Below, piece by piece: positions 37,393 through 47,625 of a stretch of 64,000 nucleotides of DNA. A program made the translations under genes and the position numbers. The stretch comes from Lepas anatifera (taxonomy: Eukaryota; Arthropoda; Thecostraca; Lepadidae): contig JAOTON010001271.1 of NCBI GenBank assembly GCA_034440635.1, positions 744,001 to 808,000 of the forward strand, given 5' to 3'. Each line of letters starts with the position of its first letter. Position 1 is the stretch's first letter. Under the pieces are notes generated by a model. It was not told where the DNA came from. It was given only the letters and a program-made list of their open reading frames with translations, and searched no databases.

Positions 37393-37582
37393 CTATGTGA
37401 ACCTGTGTGTTTCTGACGAGGGGTCCGCTGGGGGTGAGGGCAGCCACCACCACGGGGCGGCGCGCGCCCTGCGACGCCGCGCTGGGTCGCAGCTGATGCT
37501 CTGTGATCAGACCTAGCAGCGACTCGGAGGGAGGGTCAGAGCCGCTGGCGGCGCCGTCCAGCCTCACCCACACACGGTACAC
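37393..37582 (-). CDS. Internal exon of an unidentified gene (63 codons)
   Basis: The minus strand shows a C-rich acceptor ending CCCCGCAG just before 37582 and a consensus donor GTGAGT at 37392-37387. The frame enters in phase 0 and leaves after one base of a glycine codon. It begins VYRVWVRLDGAASGSDPP, then SESLLGLITEHQ, and ends VRNTQVHIG. It is GC-rich with no stops, unlike its surroundings, supporting real coding sequence. I do not recognise the domain. The upstream flank is the 48-49 bp minisatellite, whose units repeat this exon's first codons. It could be a downstream exon of the minus-strand gene starting at 60609, whose second exon ends in compatible phase 0, but intervening exons cannot be excluded. 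Confidence 0.55.
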
Positions 37583-40500
37583 CTGCGGGGGACGGGGTAC
37601 CGTCACACGGCGACACCCACACACGGTACAGCTGCGGGGGACGGGGTACCGTCACATGGCGACACCCAACGGTACACCTGCGGGGACGGGGTACCGTCAC
37701 ACGCCGCCGTCCACACGGAACACCTGCGGGGACGGGGTACCGTACACGCCGCCGTCCACACGGTACACCTTCGGGGACGGGGTACCGTACACGGCGCCGT
37801 CACGCACGGTACACCTGCGGGGACGGGGTACCGTCACACGGCGCCGTCCAGCCTCACCCACACACGGTACACCTGCCGGTGACGGGGTACCGTCACACAG
37901 CGCCGTCCACACACGGTACAGCTGCGGGGACGGGGTACCGTCACACGGCGCCGTCAAACACGGTACACCTGCGGGGACGGGGTACTATCACACACCGCCG
38001 TCCAGCCGCACCGACACACGGTACACCTGCGGGGACGGGGTACCGTCACACGGCGACACCCACACACGGTACACCTGTGGGCGACGGGGTACCGTCACAC
38101 GCCGCCGTCCACACACGGTACACCTGCGGTGGACGGGGTACCGTCACACGGCGCCGTCCAGCCTCACCCACACACGGTACACCTGCGGGGGACGGGGTAC
38201 CGTCACACGGCGCCGTCCACACACGGTACACCTGCGGGGACGGGGTACCGTCACACGGCGCCGTCACACACGGTACAGCTGCGGGGGACGGGTACCGTCA
38301 CACGGCGCGTCCACACACGGTACACCTGCGGGGACGAGGTACAGTCACACGGCGCCGTCCAGCCTCACCCACACACGGTACACCTGCGGGGACGGGGTAC
38401 CGTCACACAGCGCCGTCCACAACGGTACAGCTGCGGGGACGGGGTACCGTCACACGGCGGCACCCACACACGGTACACCTGCGGGGACGGGGTACCGTCA
38501 CACTGCGGCAACCACACACGGTACAGCTGCGGGGGACGGGGTACCGTCACACTGCGGCACCCACACACGGTACAGCTGCGGGGACGGGGTACCGTCACAC
38601 GGCGCCGACAAAACACGGTACACCTGCGGGGACGGGGTACCGTCACACGGCGCCGTCCAGCCTCACCCACACACGGTACACCTGCCGGTGACGGGGTACC
38701 GTCACACGGCGGCACCCACACACGGTACACCTGCGGGGGACGGGGTACGTCACACGGCGCCGTCCACACACGGTACAGCTGCGGGGACGGGTACCGTCAC
38801 ACGGCGCCGTCAAAACACGGTACACCTGCGGGGACGGGGTACCGTCACACGGCGCCGTCCAGCCTCACCCACACACGGTACACCTGCCGGTGACGGGGTA
38901 CCGTCACACGGCGGCACCCACACACGGTACACCTGCCGGTGACGGGGTACCGTCACACGGCGGCACCCACACACGGTACACCTGCCGGTGACGGGGTACC
39001 GTCACACAGCGCCGTCCACACGGTACAGCTGCGGGGACGGGGTACCGTCACACGGCGGCACCCACACACGGTACACCTGCGGGGGACGGGGTACCGTCAC
39101 ACGGCGGCACCCACACACGGTACACCTGCCGGTGACGGGGTACCGTCACACTGCGGCACCCACACACCGTACAGCTGCGGGGACGGGGTACCGTCACACG
39201 GCGCCGTCAAACACGGTACACCTGCGGGGACGGGGTACCATCACACGGCGCCGTCCAGCCTCACCCACACACGGTACACCTGCGGGGGACGGGGTACCGT
39301 CACACGGCGGCACCCACACACGGTACACCTGCCGGTGACGGGGTACCGTCACACTGCGGCAACCACACACGGTACAGCTGCGGGGGACGGGGTACCGTCA
39401 CACGGCGCCGTCAAAACACGGTACACCTGCGGGGACGGGGTACCGTCACACGGCGGCACCCACACGGTACACCTGCGGGGACGGGGTACCGTCACACGGC
39501 GGCACCCACACACGGTACACCTGCCGGTGACGGGGTACCGTCACACGGCGGCACCCACACACGGTACAGCTGCGGGGGACGGGGTACCGTCACACGGCGG
39601 CACCCACACACGGTACACCTGCGGGGGACGGGGTACCGTCACACAGCGCCGTCCACACACGGTACAGCTGCGGGGACGGGGTACCGTCACACGGCGGCAC
39701 CCACACACGGTACACCTGCCGGTGACGGGGTACCGTCACACTGCGGCACCCACACACGGTACAGCTGCGGGGGACGGGGTACCGTCACACGGCGCCGTCA
39801 AAACACGGTACACCTGCGGGGACGGGGTACCGTCACACGGCGCCGTCCAGCCTCACCCACACACGGTACACCTGCCGGTGACGGGGTACCGTCACACGGC
39901 GGCACCCCACACGGTACACCTGCCGGTGACGGGGTACCGTCACACAGCGCCGTCCACACACGGTACAGCTGCGGGGACGGGGTACCGTCCACGGCGCCGT
40001 CCACGCACGGTACAGCTGCGGGGACGGGGTACCGTCACACGGCGGCACCCACACACGGTACACCTGCGGGGACGGGGTACCGTCACACGGCGGCACCCAC
40101 ACACGGTACACCTGCCGGTGACGGGGTACCGTCACACTGCGGCACCCCACACCGTACAGCTGCGGGGACGGGGTACCGTCACACGGCGCCGTCAAAACAC
40201 GGTACACCTGCGGGGGACGGGGTACCGTCACACGGCGCCGTCCAGCCTCACCCACACACGGTACACCTGCGGGGACGGGGTACCGTCACACGGCGGCACC
40301 CACACACGGTACACCTGCCGGTGACGGGGTACCGTCACACTGCGGCAACCACACACGGTACAGCTGCGGGGGACGGGGTACCGTCACACGGCGCCGTCAA
40401 ACACGGTACACCTGCGGGGGACGGGGTACCGTCACACGGCGGCACCCACACACGGTACACCTGCGGGGACGGGGTACCGTCACACGGCGGCACCCACACA

Positions 40501-41003
40501 CGGTACACCTGCCGGTGACGGGGTACCGTCACACTGCGGCACCCACACACGGTACAGCTGCGGGGGACGGGGTACCGTCACACGGCCGCACCCACACACG
40601 GTACACCTGCGGGGGACGGGGTACCGTCACACAGCGCCGTCCACACGGTACAGCTGCGGGGGACGGGGTATCGTCACACGGCGGCACCCACACACGGTAC
40701 ACCTGCGGGGGACGGGGTACCGTCACACGGCGGCACCCACACACGGTACACCTGCCGGTGACGGGGTACCGTCACACTGCGGCACCCACACACGGTACAG
40801 CTGCGGGGGACGGGGTACCGTCACACGGCGCCGTCAAAACACGGTACACCTGCGGGGGACGGGGTACCGTCACACGGCGCCGTCCAGCCTCACCCACACA
40901 CGGTACACCTGCGGGGGCGGGGTACCGTCCACGGCGGCACCCACACACGGTACACCTGCGGGGGCGGGGTACCGTCACACGGCGCCGTCCACACACGGCG
41001 CGA
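37560..41003. repeat. 48-49 bp minisatellite, about 70 units, containing a splice-acceptor/exon-start motif
   Basis: Typical unit: GGTACACCTGCGGGGACGG, GGTACCGTCACACGGCGGC, then ACCCACACAC. Several variants exist (GCCGTCAAAACAC, GCCGTCCACACAC, and a longer GCCGTCCAGCCTCACCC form) and recur in mixed order, suggesting higher-order repeats. On the minus strand most units contain CCCCGCAG followed by GTGTACCGTGTGTGG, the acceptor and first codons of exon 37393-37582. The longer variant also encodes that exon's VYRVWVRLDGA. Frames of 479 and 461 codons across the array are repeat artefacts. Confidence 0.95.
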
Positions 41004-41886
41004 CATTCCGATACATTCCAGATACAAAGATGGAGGGAGATACTGAAAATATAAGTTCTATGGAGGGCACCAATAACATTTGACATCCAAAAATACAGAT
41101 GTCGGCATTTTTGTGGTCATATACATAGGTGAACACACCACTCCAAGCATCCACTCTTATCAGTTTTAGGGAGGCATCGGAGTCTATTGGATGAAGTCCG
41201 AAGAGCGCGGAAAAGGAAATCACTCGCAAAAAAACTAACTAATGATGGCGTTCGTTCAACATCCCGACATCGACACAAATTTCAAGCTTGATTCTCCAAA
41301 TTCCAAAACTCAGATCAAAACTTATAGCGGATGATCCCAACATGCGTAGGGGCCGAAAACGGGAAAGACGGAGCGGGAGGACATTCTCCCAAGTGATGCA
41401 CGAGGGAAAGCCTCTCTGAAGCCGCACTTGACCTGTTTTTGTTTTTCTCACGTTGCTAAACTTGGTAGTGCTCTCTGTGGCCTGAGACACCCAGTAACTG
41501 CGAACTTCGCCTCCAGCCCTCTCCCCGTCATCGCCGGGTTAGATTCAGCCCCATCCCTCCCTCCGTAGCAAAAGATCCGTCGCAAACATCTGCCAATATG
41601 GTAAGGCACTTATTCCACACTGATACATGCCTACTTCAGAGACCGAAAAACCATGTCAATGAAATAAATAATCATTTTGGATCACACTCTTGAAAAAATC
41701 TATTGACAAACCGAAATGTTTTACAAATCCAGCTGATGCGTCCTCTGTAATTTTACAATGGTCTCAGCATACCAGTTTGGTTACACATTCCATTTGAATA
41801 ATGCTCTAACATATCAAATAAAATACCGAGATCCAAAAATCCTTAACATCAAGGGATCACAAGATAAGACGACAGTCCGAAAATTA
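41004..41886. other. Non-coding stretch, no gene seen
   Basis: Short frames only; no domain or repeat recognised. Confidence 0.4.
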
Positions 41887-42440
41887 CTGGCGACCACCTA
41901 CTTAAAAATAACTGGCGACCACCTACCTAAAAATAACTGGCGACCACCTACCTAAAAATAACTGGCGACCACCTACCTAAAAATAACTGGCGACCACCTA
42001 CCAAAAAATAGCTGGCGACCACCTACCAAAAATAACGGGCGACCACCTACCAAAAATAACTGGCGACCACCTACCTAAAAATAACTGGCGACCATCACCT
42101 AAATAACTGGCGACCACCTGCCTAAAATAACTGGCGACCACCTACCAAAATAACTGGCGACCACCTACCTAAAATAACTGGCGACCGCCTACCTAAAAAT
42201 AACTGGCGACCACCTACCTAAAAATAACTGCGAGAACCTACCTAAAAATAACTGGCAACCACCTACCAAAAATAGCTGGCGACCACCTACCTAAAAACAA
42301 CTGGCGACCACCTACCTAAAAACAACTGGCGACCACCTACCAAAAATAACTGGCGACCACCTACCTAAAAACAACTGGCGACCACCTACCTAGAAATAAC
42401 TGGCGACCACCTACCTTAAAATAACAGGCGACCACCTACG
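41887..42440 (+). repeat. 25-bp minisatellite, about 22 units
   Basis: The unit is CTGGCGACCACCTACCTAAA followed by AATAA, with units of 22-25 bases owing to small deletions. A near-terminal sequence after the array (42498-42512, TCCTGGCTACGCCAC) resembles a MITE end, so the array may sit inside a mobile element. Confidence 0.95.
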
Positions 42441-42897
42441 TAACAAAGAGTGCCTACTTACGGCTCCAAGGAAAAGATCGCGGGATGCCCGCGTCTCTTT
42501 TCTCCTGGCTACGCCACTGTTTAGACGCCCCTGTGAGCTGTGTGCAATAGACATTCCCAGTGCCAGTTTATGGCTCGGAAATGCCTGTTCCTGAGTTCAC
42601 AGACCTCGGTGGGAGCCTCAACATTCGCCTCGCCCTGTGTGGGAATAATTAACCATCCTAAACAAGTACTGCAATGTTCAGCCACATGTATGATATCCGG
42701 ACATGGCCAGGCAAGTTTGCATTTGTAAAATAAATGGATTTCAGCATCAATTTTCAAGAAATTTTACTTTTCTCTGAAATTTTACGGCATTTGAGCACGT
42801 GAATTACTTTCCTTTTCAACACTCCCTACAACAATCAAATTGGGAGTTAGCACATTGTTATGACCGACCCTGCATCCGAGATAACCATATCACCACG

Positions 42898-42930
42898 CAT
42901 ATAAGGTGCACACCAAAGACCCTCTCCACA
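42898..42930 (+). promoter_or_regulatory. Candidate TATA-box promoter of the lectin gene
   Basis: CATATAAGG at 42898-42906 is a TATA-like element about 170 bases before the lectin start codon. A start site about 25-30 bases downstream would give a 5' leader of about 150 bases without an intron. Proposed from position only. Confidence 0.3.
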
Positions 42931-43076
42931 CAGACGGGACAGTAGCAGCTACACAGGTACCGAGCAAACCTTAGACGCGAGGCCAAAGAACAATTCAACA
43001 CCACTCCGGACCGAAGGTATCTATCGCTCTTTGAGGTGTTCGTCCGCCAACATATTCGACAGCATCTCCAGCAGTA

Positions 43077-43624
43077 ATGCGGCCGCCTCGCCCGACCCTG
43101 TTGCTGGTAGCCTGGCGGGGCGCGTGTAGAGCTTACTATCCAGACGATCGTTCGAGGTGGCACCAACTTGACGAGTACTCCTACCTGGTCACCACCTCTG
43201 CCGTCGCCTGGGACTCCATTTCAGACGAATGCCAAGAGGCGCATCCTAACGCCACATCCGTGTCTATCCACAGCATTAGCGCTGATCTGTTCGTATCGGG
43301 TCCCCTAGACCCCGAGGTCTCCGATGGAAGAGGTTGGATCGGACTCAAGAGAGTGTCAAGCGTCGAAAGGTACGAGAGAGACACCACGTCACATATCCTA
43401 GCAACCGGACAGACGTTGGAGCCCTCCGAGGGAGGTCTTTCCGATGCCAATGAGCCGGTCTACGCGTGGCTGGATGGAACAGAAGTGGATTTTTCAACTG
43501 GGACGCCAACTCGCATCAGCCCACCCCTGACACCAGCAAGAATTGTACACTTGTGTACTCCAAAACGGCGGTTGGTTCGTGGTGTCTCGTGGACTGTGAT
43601 GATCGCTAGCCAGCGGTTTGCCAG
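43077..43624 (+). pseudogene. C-type lectin gene, exon with first CRD (frameshift and stop)
   Basis: The ATG at 43077 opens a frame with a possible signal peptide (MRPPRPTLLLVAWRGACRA: arginine-rich start, TLLLVAW core). A C-type lectin-like domain follows: WDSISDECQEAHPNA, VSIHS, GWIGLKRV and YAWLDGTEVDF. At the T-run 43490-43494 the domain continues in a different frame (FNWDANSHQP, GSWCLVDCDD, AVCQ), consistent with loss of one base. A TAG at 43607-43609 interrupts that continuation. The domain ends at a CAG followed by GTGAAG, a plausible phase-0 donor. The position normally EPN/QPD reads QPT, so canonical sugar binding is doubtful. This is either a decayed gene or an assembly error; two independent lesions favour decay. 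Confidence 0.65.
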
Positions 43625-44177
43625 GTGAAGCACACATTTATAAATATATATTTATATTCACATAAATGTTTCCTCCTTTTTATACTTGCATGAAAGCAGA
43701 GCCATAATGCTATGAAAGGGTATGAATGCGGAGTCAGCAGCTAAATCTTTGAAGGTGTTGAATTTTAACTTTTGGCTTAATCAGGTCCTATTCCTGGGGA
43801 TTAGCGATGGCGAAAAGGATAAATAGCGTTCCCCGAGCGTTCTACCGTCTCAGCCAGTCGGTTTTATTCAAGTGTTTTGCGTTGCTACTAAAAATGTCAT
43901 GTCATGTATTCATTGGAAGTCATTGTTTATTCCAAAAGATATTGCCGTTGTATTGCTAAAGAAGCAATGACGGGGGCACAAGGCTGGCCCGAATCCCCGG
44001 TTCTACGCCCAATAAATACCGAGGTCCTCGCCACATCTAAAAGAGGCTGGTGCACCACTCCGAGACGATTCATACACATTGCACATGTCATCTACATACC
44101 TTGTTTGCTTTCTCTTAGCCACTCACCAAACCTTCTTGTACCTACCCCGCCGAGAGTAACTGGTGATACTTCACCAG
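43625..44177 (+). other. Intron between the lectin exons (553 bp)
   Basis: Donor GTGAAG at 43625; acceptor TTCACCAG ending at 44177. Both boundaries are phase 0. A pyrimidine-rich stretch (44100-44150) precedes the acceptor. Confidence 0.55.
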
Positions 44178-44612
44178 GTTGCAGCGGTGGCCTGTCCAGA
44201 ATGGTACTCGCGGCACCAGGACAAGTGTCTGTTCGTCAGCCAGGTATCAGTGAACGGCTCTGATGTGGATTCCTACTGCCAGCAAAACGTCGACCCCACC
44301 GCGCATGCCGTCTCCTCGCACAGTAGAGAGACTGATTTAACCCTGTGCGAGGCACTGCCGGCGGGCGTTCATACTTTTTGGATGGGTCTCCATCGCGCCG
44401 CAAGATACCCCCGGAGACGACGGCACTGGCACTGGCACTGGGACGACGGCGCCCCTGTGGACTACACAGGGTGGGTAGTACCGCCTTCCTATAAACACAC
44501 CGGTGTCTATATGGATTTGAGCATCTTCCAATGTAATGGCTGGGTTTCAGACGTTTGCGACGACCCTATGTATTATATGTGCCAGACACCAGCCCAGCCG
44601 GTTGATATCTGA
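44178..44612 (+). CDS. C-type lectin-like domain, second CRD exon
   Basis: Starting from a CAG acceptor, the frame reads VAAVACPEWYSRHQDKC, SYCQQN, AVSSHS, FWMGLHR, WDDGAPVDYTGW, NGWVSDVCDD and YYMCQ, then stops at 44610-44612. Cysteine spacing and the WMGL-like and C-terminal WxxxxC...C motifs fit a C-type lectin-like fold of about 130 residues with an extra N-terminal cysteine pair (long form). The EPN/QPD and WND calcium/sugar motifs are absent, so carbohydrate binding is uncertain. A basic RRRR insert and an HWHWHW run come from an in-frame TGGCAC repeat. Likely secreted, given the upstream signal-like start. Probably one gene with 43077-43624. Confidence 0.75.
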   Translation, partial: VAAVACPEWYSRHQDKCLFVSQVSVNGSDVDSYCQQNVDPTAHAVSSHSRETDLTLCEALPAGVHTFWMGLHRAARYPRRRRHWHWHWDDGAPVDYTGWVVPPSYKHTGVYMDLSIFQCNGWVSDVCDDPMYYMCQTPAQPVDI

Positions 44613-47399
44613 TTCGAAGGTGCTAGGTCCGGCCGTTACCACAAAAATGCACGTGCCCACAGTGTGTGCCACTCTAAAAGACATTCTGGACAATGCACAT
44701 TATTGGCCTCGGCAGTGTTCACCTGGCTAACGCCGTAGGGGACTACGTCTGGCGGGCTCTTCTATCGGGATTTGTTACAAACTCCTTATTCCTACACGTT
44801 CCTTGGTACGGATTTCGTCGTGTAAACTCGTGGCGTGGTTATACGTGACGTGGTGGACGTGAATATTAGACTGGCGTTATTTTCTTTTTTTATAATCTTA
44901 GTTCAAAATGGAGACGAAAACCATGATCCAATAATGCTGCGTTCCTGTTGTATCCTTCCAGAAAGTGTGTCTCAGTTTCAGTTTCCTCGATGTGCTGTCC
45001 GCGTAGTTAACAATTGGGAAGATAGCTCAATGCTGCTTCTGTTGCGACATTCGCCATCTGACTTCCTGATATCCACCTGGTAGGGCTTGCCGGAGTATGG
45101 CTTTGACGGATTCTGCGGTGCCCACGATCGGTGGAATTTATCACCTGGTAATTTGGGTTGTGATAAATAACAAATATGGCTAATGGCTATAGACAGGGCC
45201 TTTAAAGCCCTATTAACTCTAATTTGCAGCACGGGGGTGTGATTCTGTATGTGGATATGTGGAATTTGGATGGTGTGATTGATGGCTGGTGCGACTGTCT
45301 GCCTCTGCACTTTCACTGGCTTGCACTCGCCCTTGCTCCTTCCTCCTTAGCCTGCTTCTGCAGGTATCTGTCATCAAGGACCCACGCCTGCGCCATACCG
45401 AAACCCTATCGCAAACCCTTCGGCCACTCCATCCTGTATAGACCGTGCCATTGCCCATGCGACACCCCTATCTGCCTATCACAGCCCCCTGCCTTATCCG
45501 CCTGTGTTTCCTTGCCAAACTGATCTTAAAATCGATATACGCCTTTATTCTGCTTCTAAATTCCGTTAATATGAAATGCGTTTCAGCAGCGTCGCCACGG
45601 GGGCAAACTAACCGATCCTGACTACAACTTGCTCCTTGGACAAAAACCCAATCCTCCCCCGCGGTTAAAGCCACTGCCAACCTGCAAACACGTATACACG
45701 CTACCAGCTCCCGTCCGAAGTGTCCTCTCCTCTCACCCCATGGTCAATAGCTGTATCTAAATAGGTGCCGATCATGATTGGATGATATGCCTGTTTTAGA
45801 AACTATTGACAACAGAAATTCTTTCATCTGACCGACGACGTTCTTTTTTGTCTGATGTCTGAACCTGAAAATTATCGCAGTCCAGGGTATCTGTCGAAAC
45901 ATGTCAACTAGATCAAAAGGGGTATCACTACGAGCCAAAGAGCCTGCCCCCAACCTCAATTTTCATCCGATCTATTTCTTATCTAGCAAAATTGGAGTGT
46001 CACGTCTGAAAGGTTTGTCGGCAGCAAAAGTAAGAGCCTTTATGCTTCACATCCCAAAATTTAAGGAAATGATAACTCCAGTTCCAATGGATTTTGGTTT
46101 AACAGTCGAAAGATTCATGTTGCGGTATTGGGGGGAAGCGTATAGACGCGCTACACTGTCCCATCCCATGACGTGCAGCCCGCAGCGACAGGAGCGTTCA
46201 GACCAATTGGTAACCATACTTGTGGCTCTAATGCACGCCACAGCTCGATATTTTTCTAAGAAAGAACCCGGGGTTCACGCATCACAAGCAGTTTGGGACA
46301 GGGTCTAAAATGAACAAACTCCGTCGTCTTTACAGCTTAGGATCTGAAATGCCACGGCACGGCCCACACCACACCACAGCTCACGTGGCTGCTGCCAATG
46401 TTCGCCCCAATATCCCGAGCCGGAGGCAGACTTTATTGCAGGCCCCTCCCCCTCTCCGGGTTTTCCGGGAACAATGAGAAAACGGCAACACATAGCGTGA
46501 TAGCATACAAACAAAAAGTGTGTCGCATTCTAACCTTTCCATAAAAAACAGCAAATCTTAGATAACGCAAAATTAGGTCAAAAATGGAGTGAACTTACCT
46601 GCAAAGATATTAAAAACGTCCTTGGAACATTGCCAACCGATTGATCCTAGACAGCAAGCACACAAGGCCAACAAAGACAACATCGTCATGCAACTGGATT
46701 ATGGAATACATGGTCTAATCAGAACCATTCAGGCACGGTGTCATTACCTACTAGAAAATACGGCGACATCATGCAAGGTGAGAAGCTGGTGCGTTATTAT
46801 GCCCCCACCCCCATCTCTCAATGGCAATGCATTGATGATACATTTTCCCTGCAAAGCAGAAGGGCGTTGCAGGCGTTATCTTTAACTTGTTCGCCCAAAT
46901 ATTCTGTTAAGTCTGTGATAAATCGCCTAGATGTAGGAAATATTCTCTGACCTTAGTCTTTCGACTCGATCGTGACCCAGTGAAATAATGAGATTATCAC
47001 CATTTTTGTACGTTTACCAGCGTGCCGCCTCCTAAGGTCATTTTGCGCCCATACATAATGGGGTGATGGGTCTTATTATACGTTTGTCAACTATAAACGA
47101 ATGGAGTATTGCAACCATATATAATTCGTTACCCGACCACGATTCAGTCAAAAGCTACCAAGCATGAACCTGGAAGCTGATCTGATAGAACCATCGTTCT
47201 GCACATATTTTAGTTCAACATGTTGCACCAATTTGCTGCAAGCGCAACCAAACCTGCACCGTCACGAAGTGGCGTCAAAAACTGTAACATAGCCAGCTGA
47301 GCTAGTCGTCGCCGTACGATCCAAGTGGCACCCCTTTTCGTATCATGCAACACTTCAAAACTGTGATCATGAGGGATCCACTGCCATCAGACTCAGAAA
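44613..47399. other. Non-coding stretch, no gene seen
   Basis: Frames of up to 149 codons on both strands lack domains. Around 45240-45530 the minus strand reads IGVSHGQWHGLYRMEW and AQAWVLDDRYLQKQAKEE with a stop between, possibly a decayed transposon protein, but I cannot name it. A 135-codon plus-strand frame (45901-46308) is also unrecognised. Confidence 0.35.
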
Positions 47400-47625
47400 A
47401 ATTGGGGCCGGGTGACCAAGTGGCTTCATTGCTAGTCTCCAAATTACGATAACATGGATTAACGTGGGATCAATCCCCGCAGCGGGAATCCACCATTTCC
47501 CCTCCAGCCCGGTGGAGAAAATCCAGCATACCTACACGCCAATAATCCGTGATTGGGCACTGGGCAGGCGTGCCTCTTGGGAGTGACCCTAATAAACTAA
47601 ATAAAAACAAAATGAATAAATGGAA
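47400..47625 (+). repeat. tRNA-derived SINE with A-rich tail
   Basis: GGGCCGGGTGACCAAGTGGC carries an A-box-like motif and GGGATCAATCCCC, about 65 bases on, is B-box-like. The spacing suggests a Ser/Leu-type tRNA ancestor with a long variable arm. The body ends in AAATAAAAACAAAATGAATA (47600-47619), an A-rich tail typical of LINE-mobilised SINEs. Confidence 0.65.

Noticed and set aside
37393..37582. Assignment of the exon to an IA-2-like receptor ectodomain
   Set aside because: A faint resemblance around LLGLITEH is too short and unspecific to name a family.
37503..40324. Frames of 479 and 461 codons on the plus strand
   Set aside because: They are translations of the 48-49 bp minisatellite. 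Several overlapping frames are open on both strands, and residues simply repeat (HTVHLRG, TRYTCGDGVPSHG).
41887..42440. CRISPR array
   Set aside because: The 25-bp units are directly adjacent with no unique spacers, and the genome is eukaryotic.
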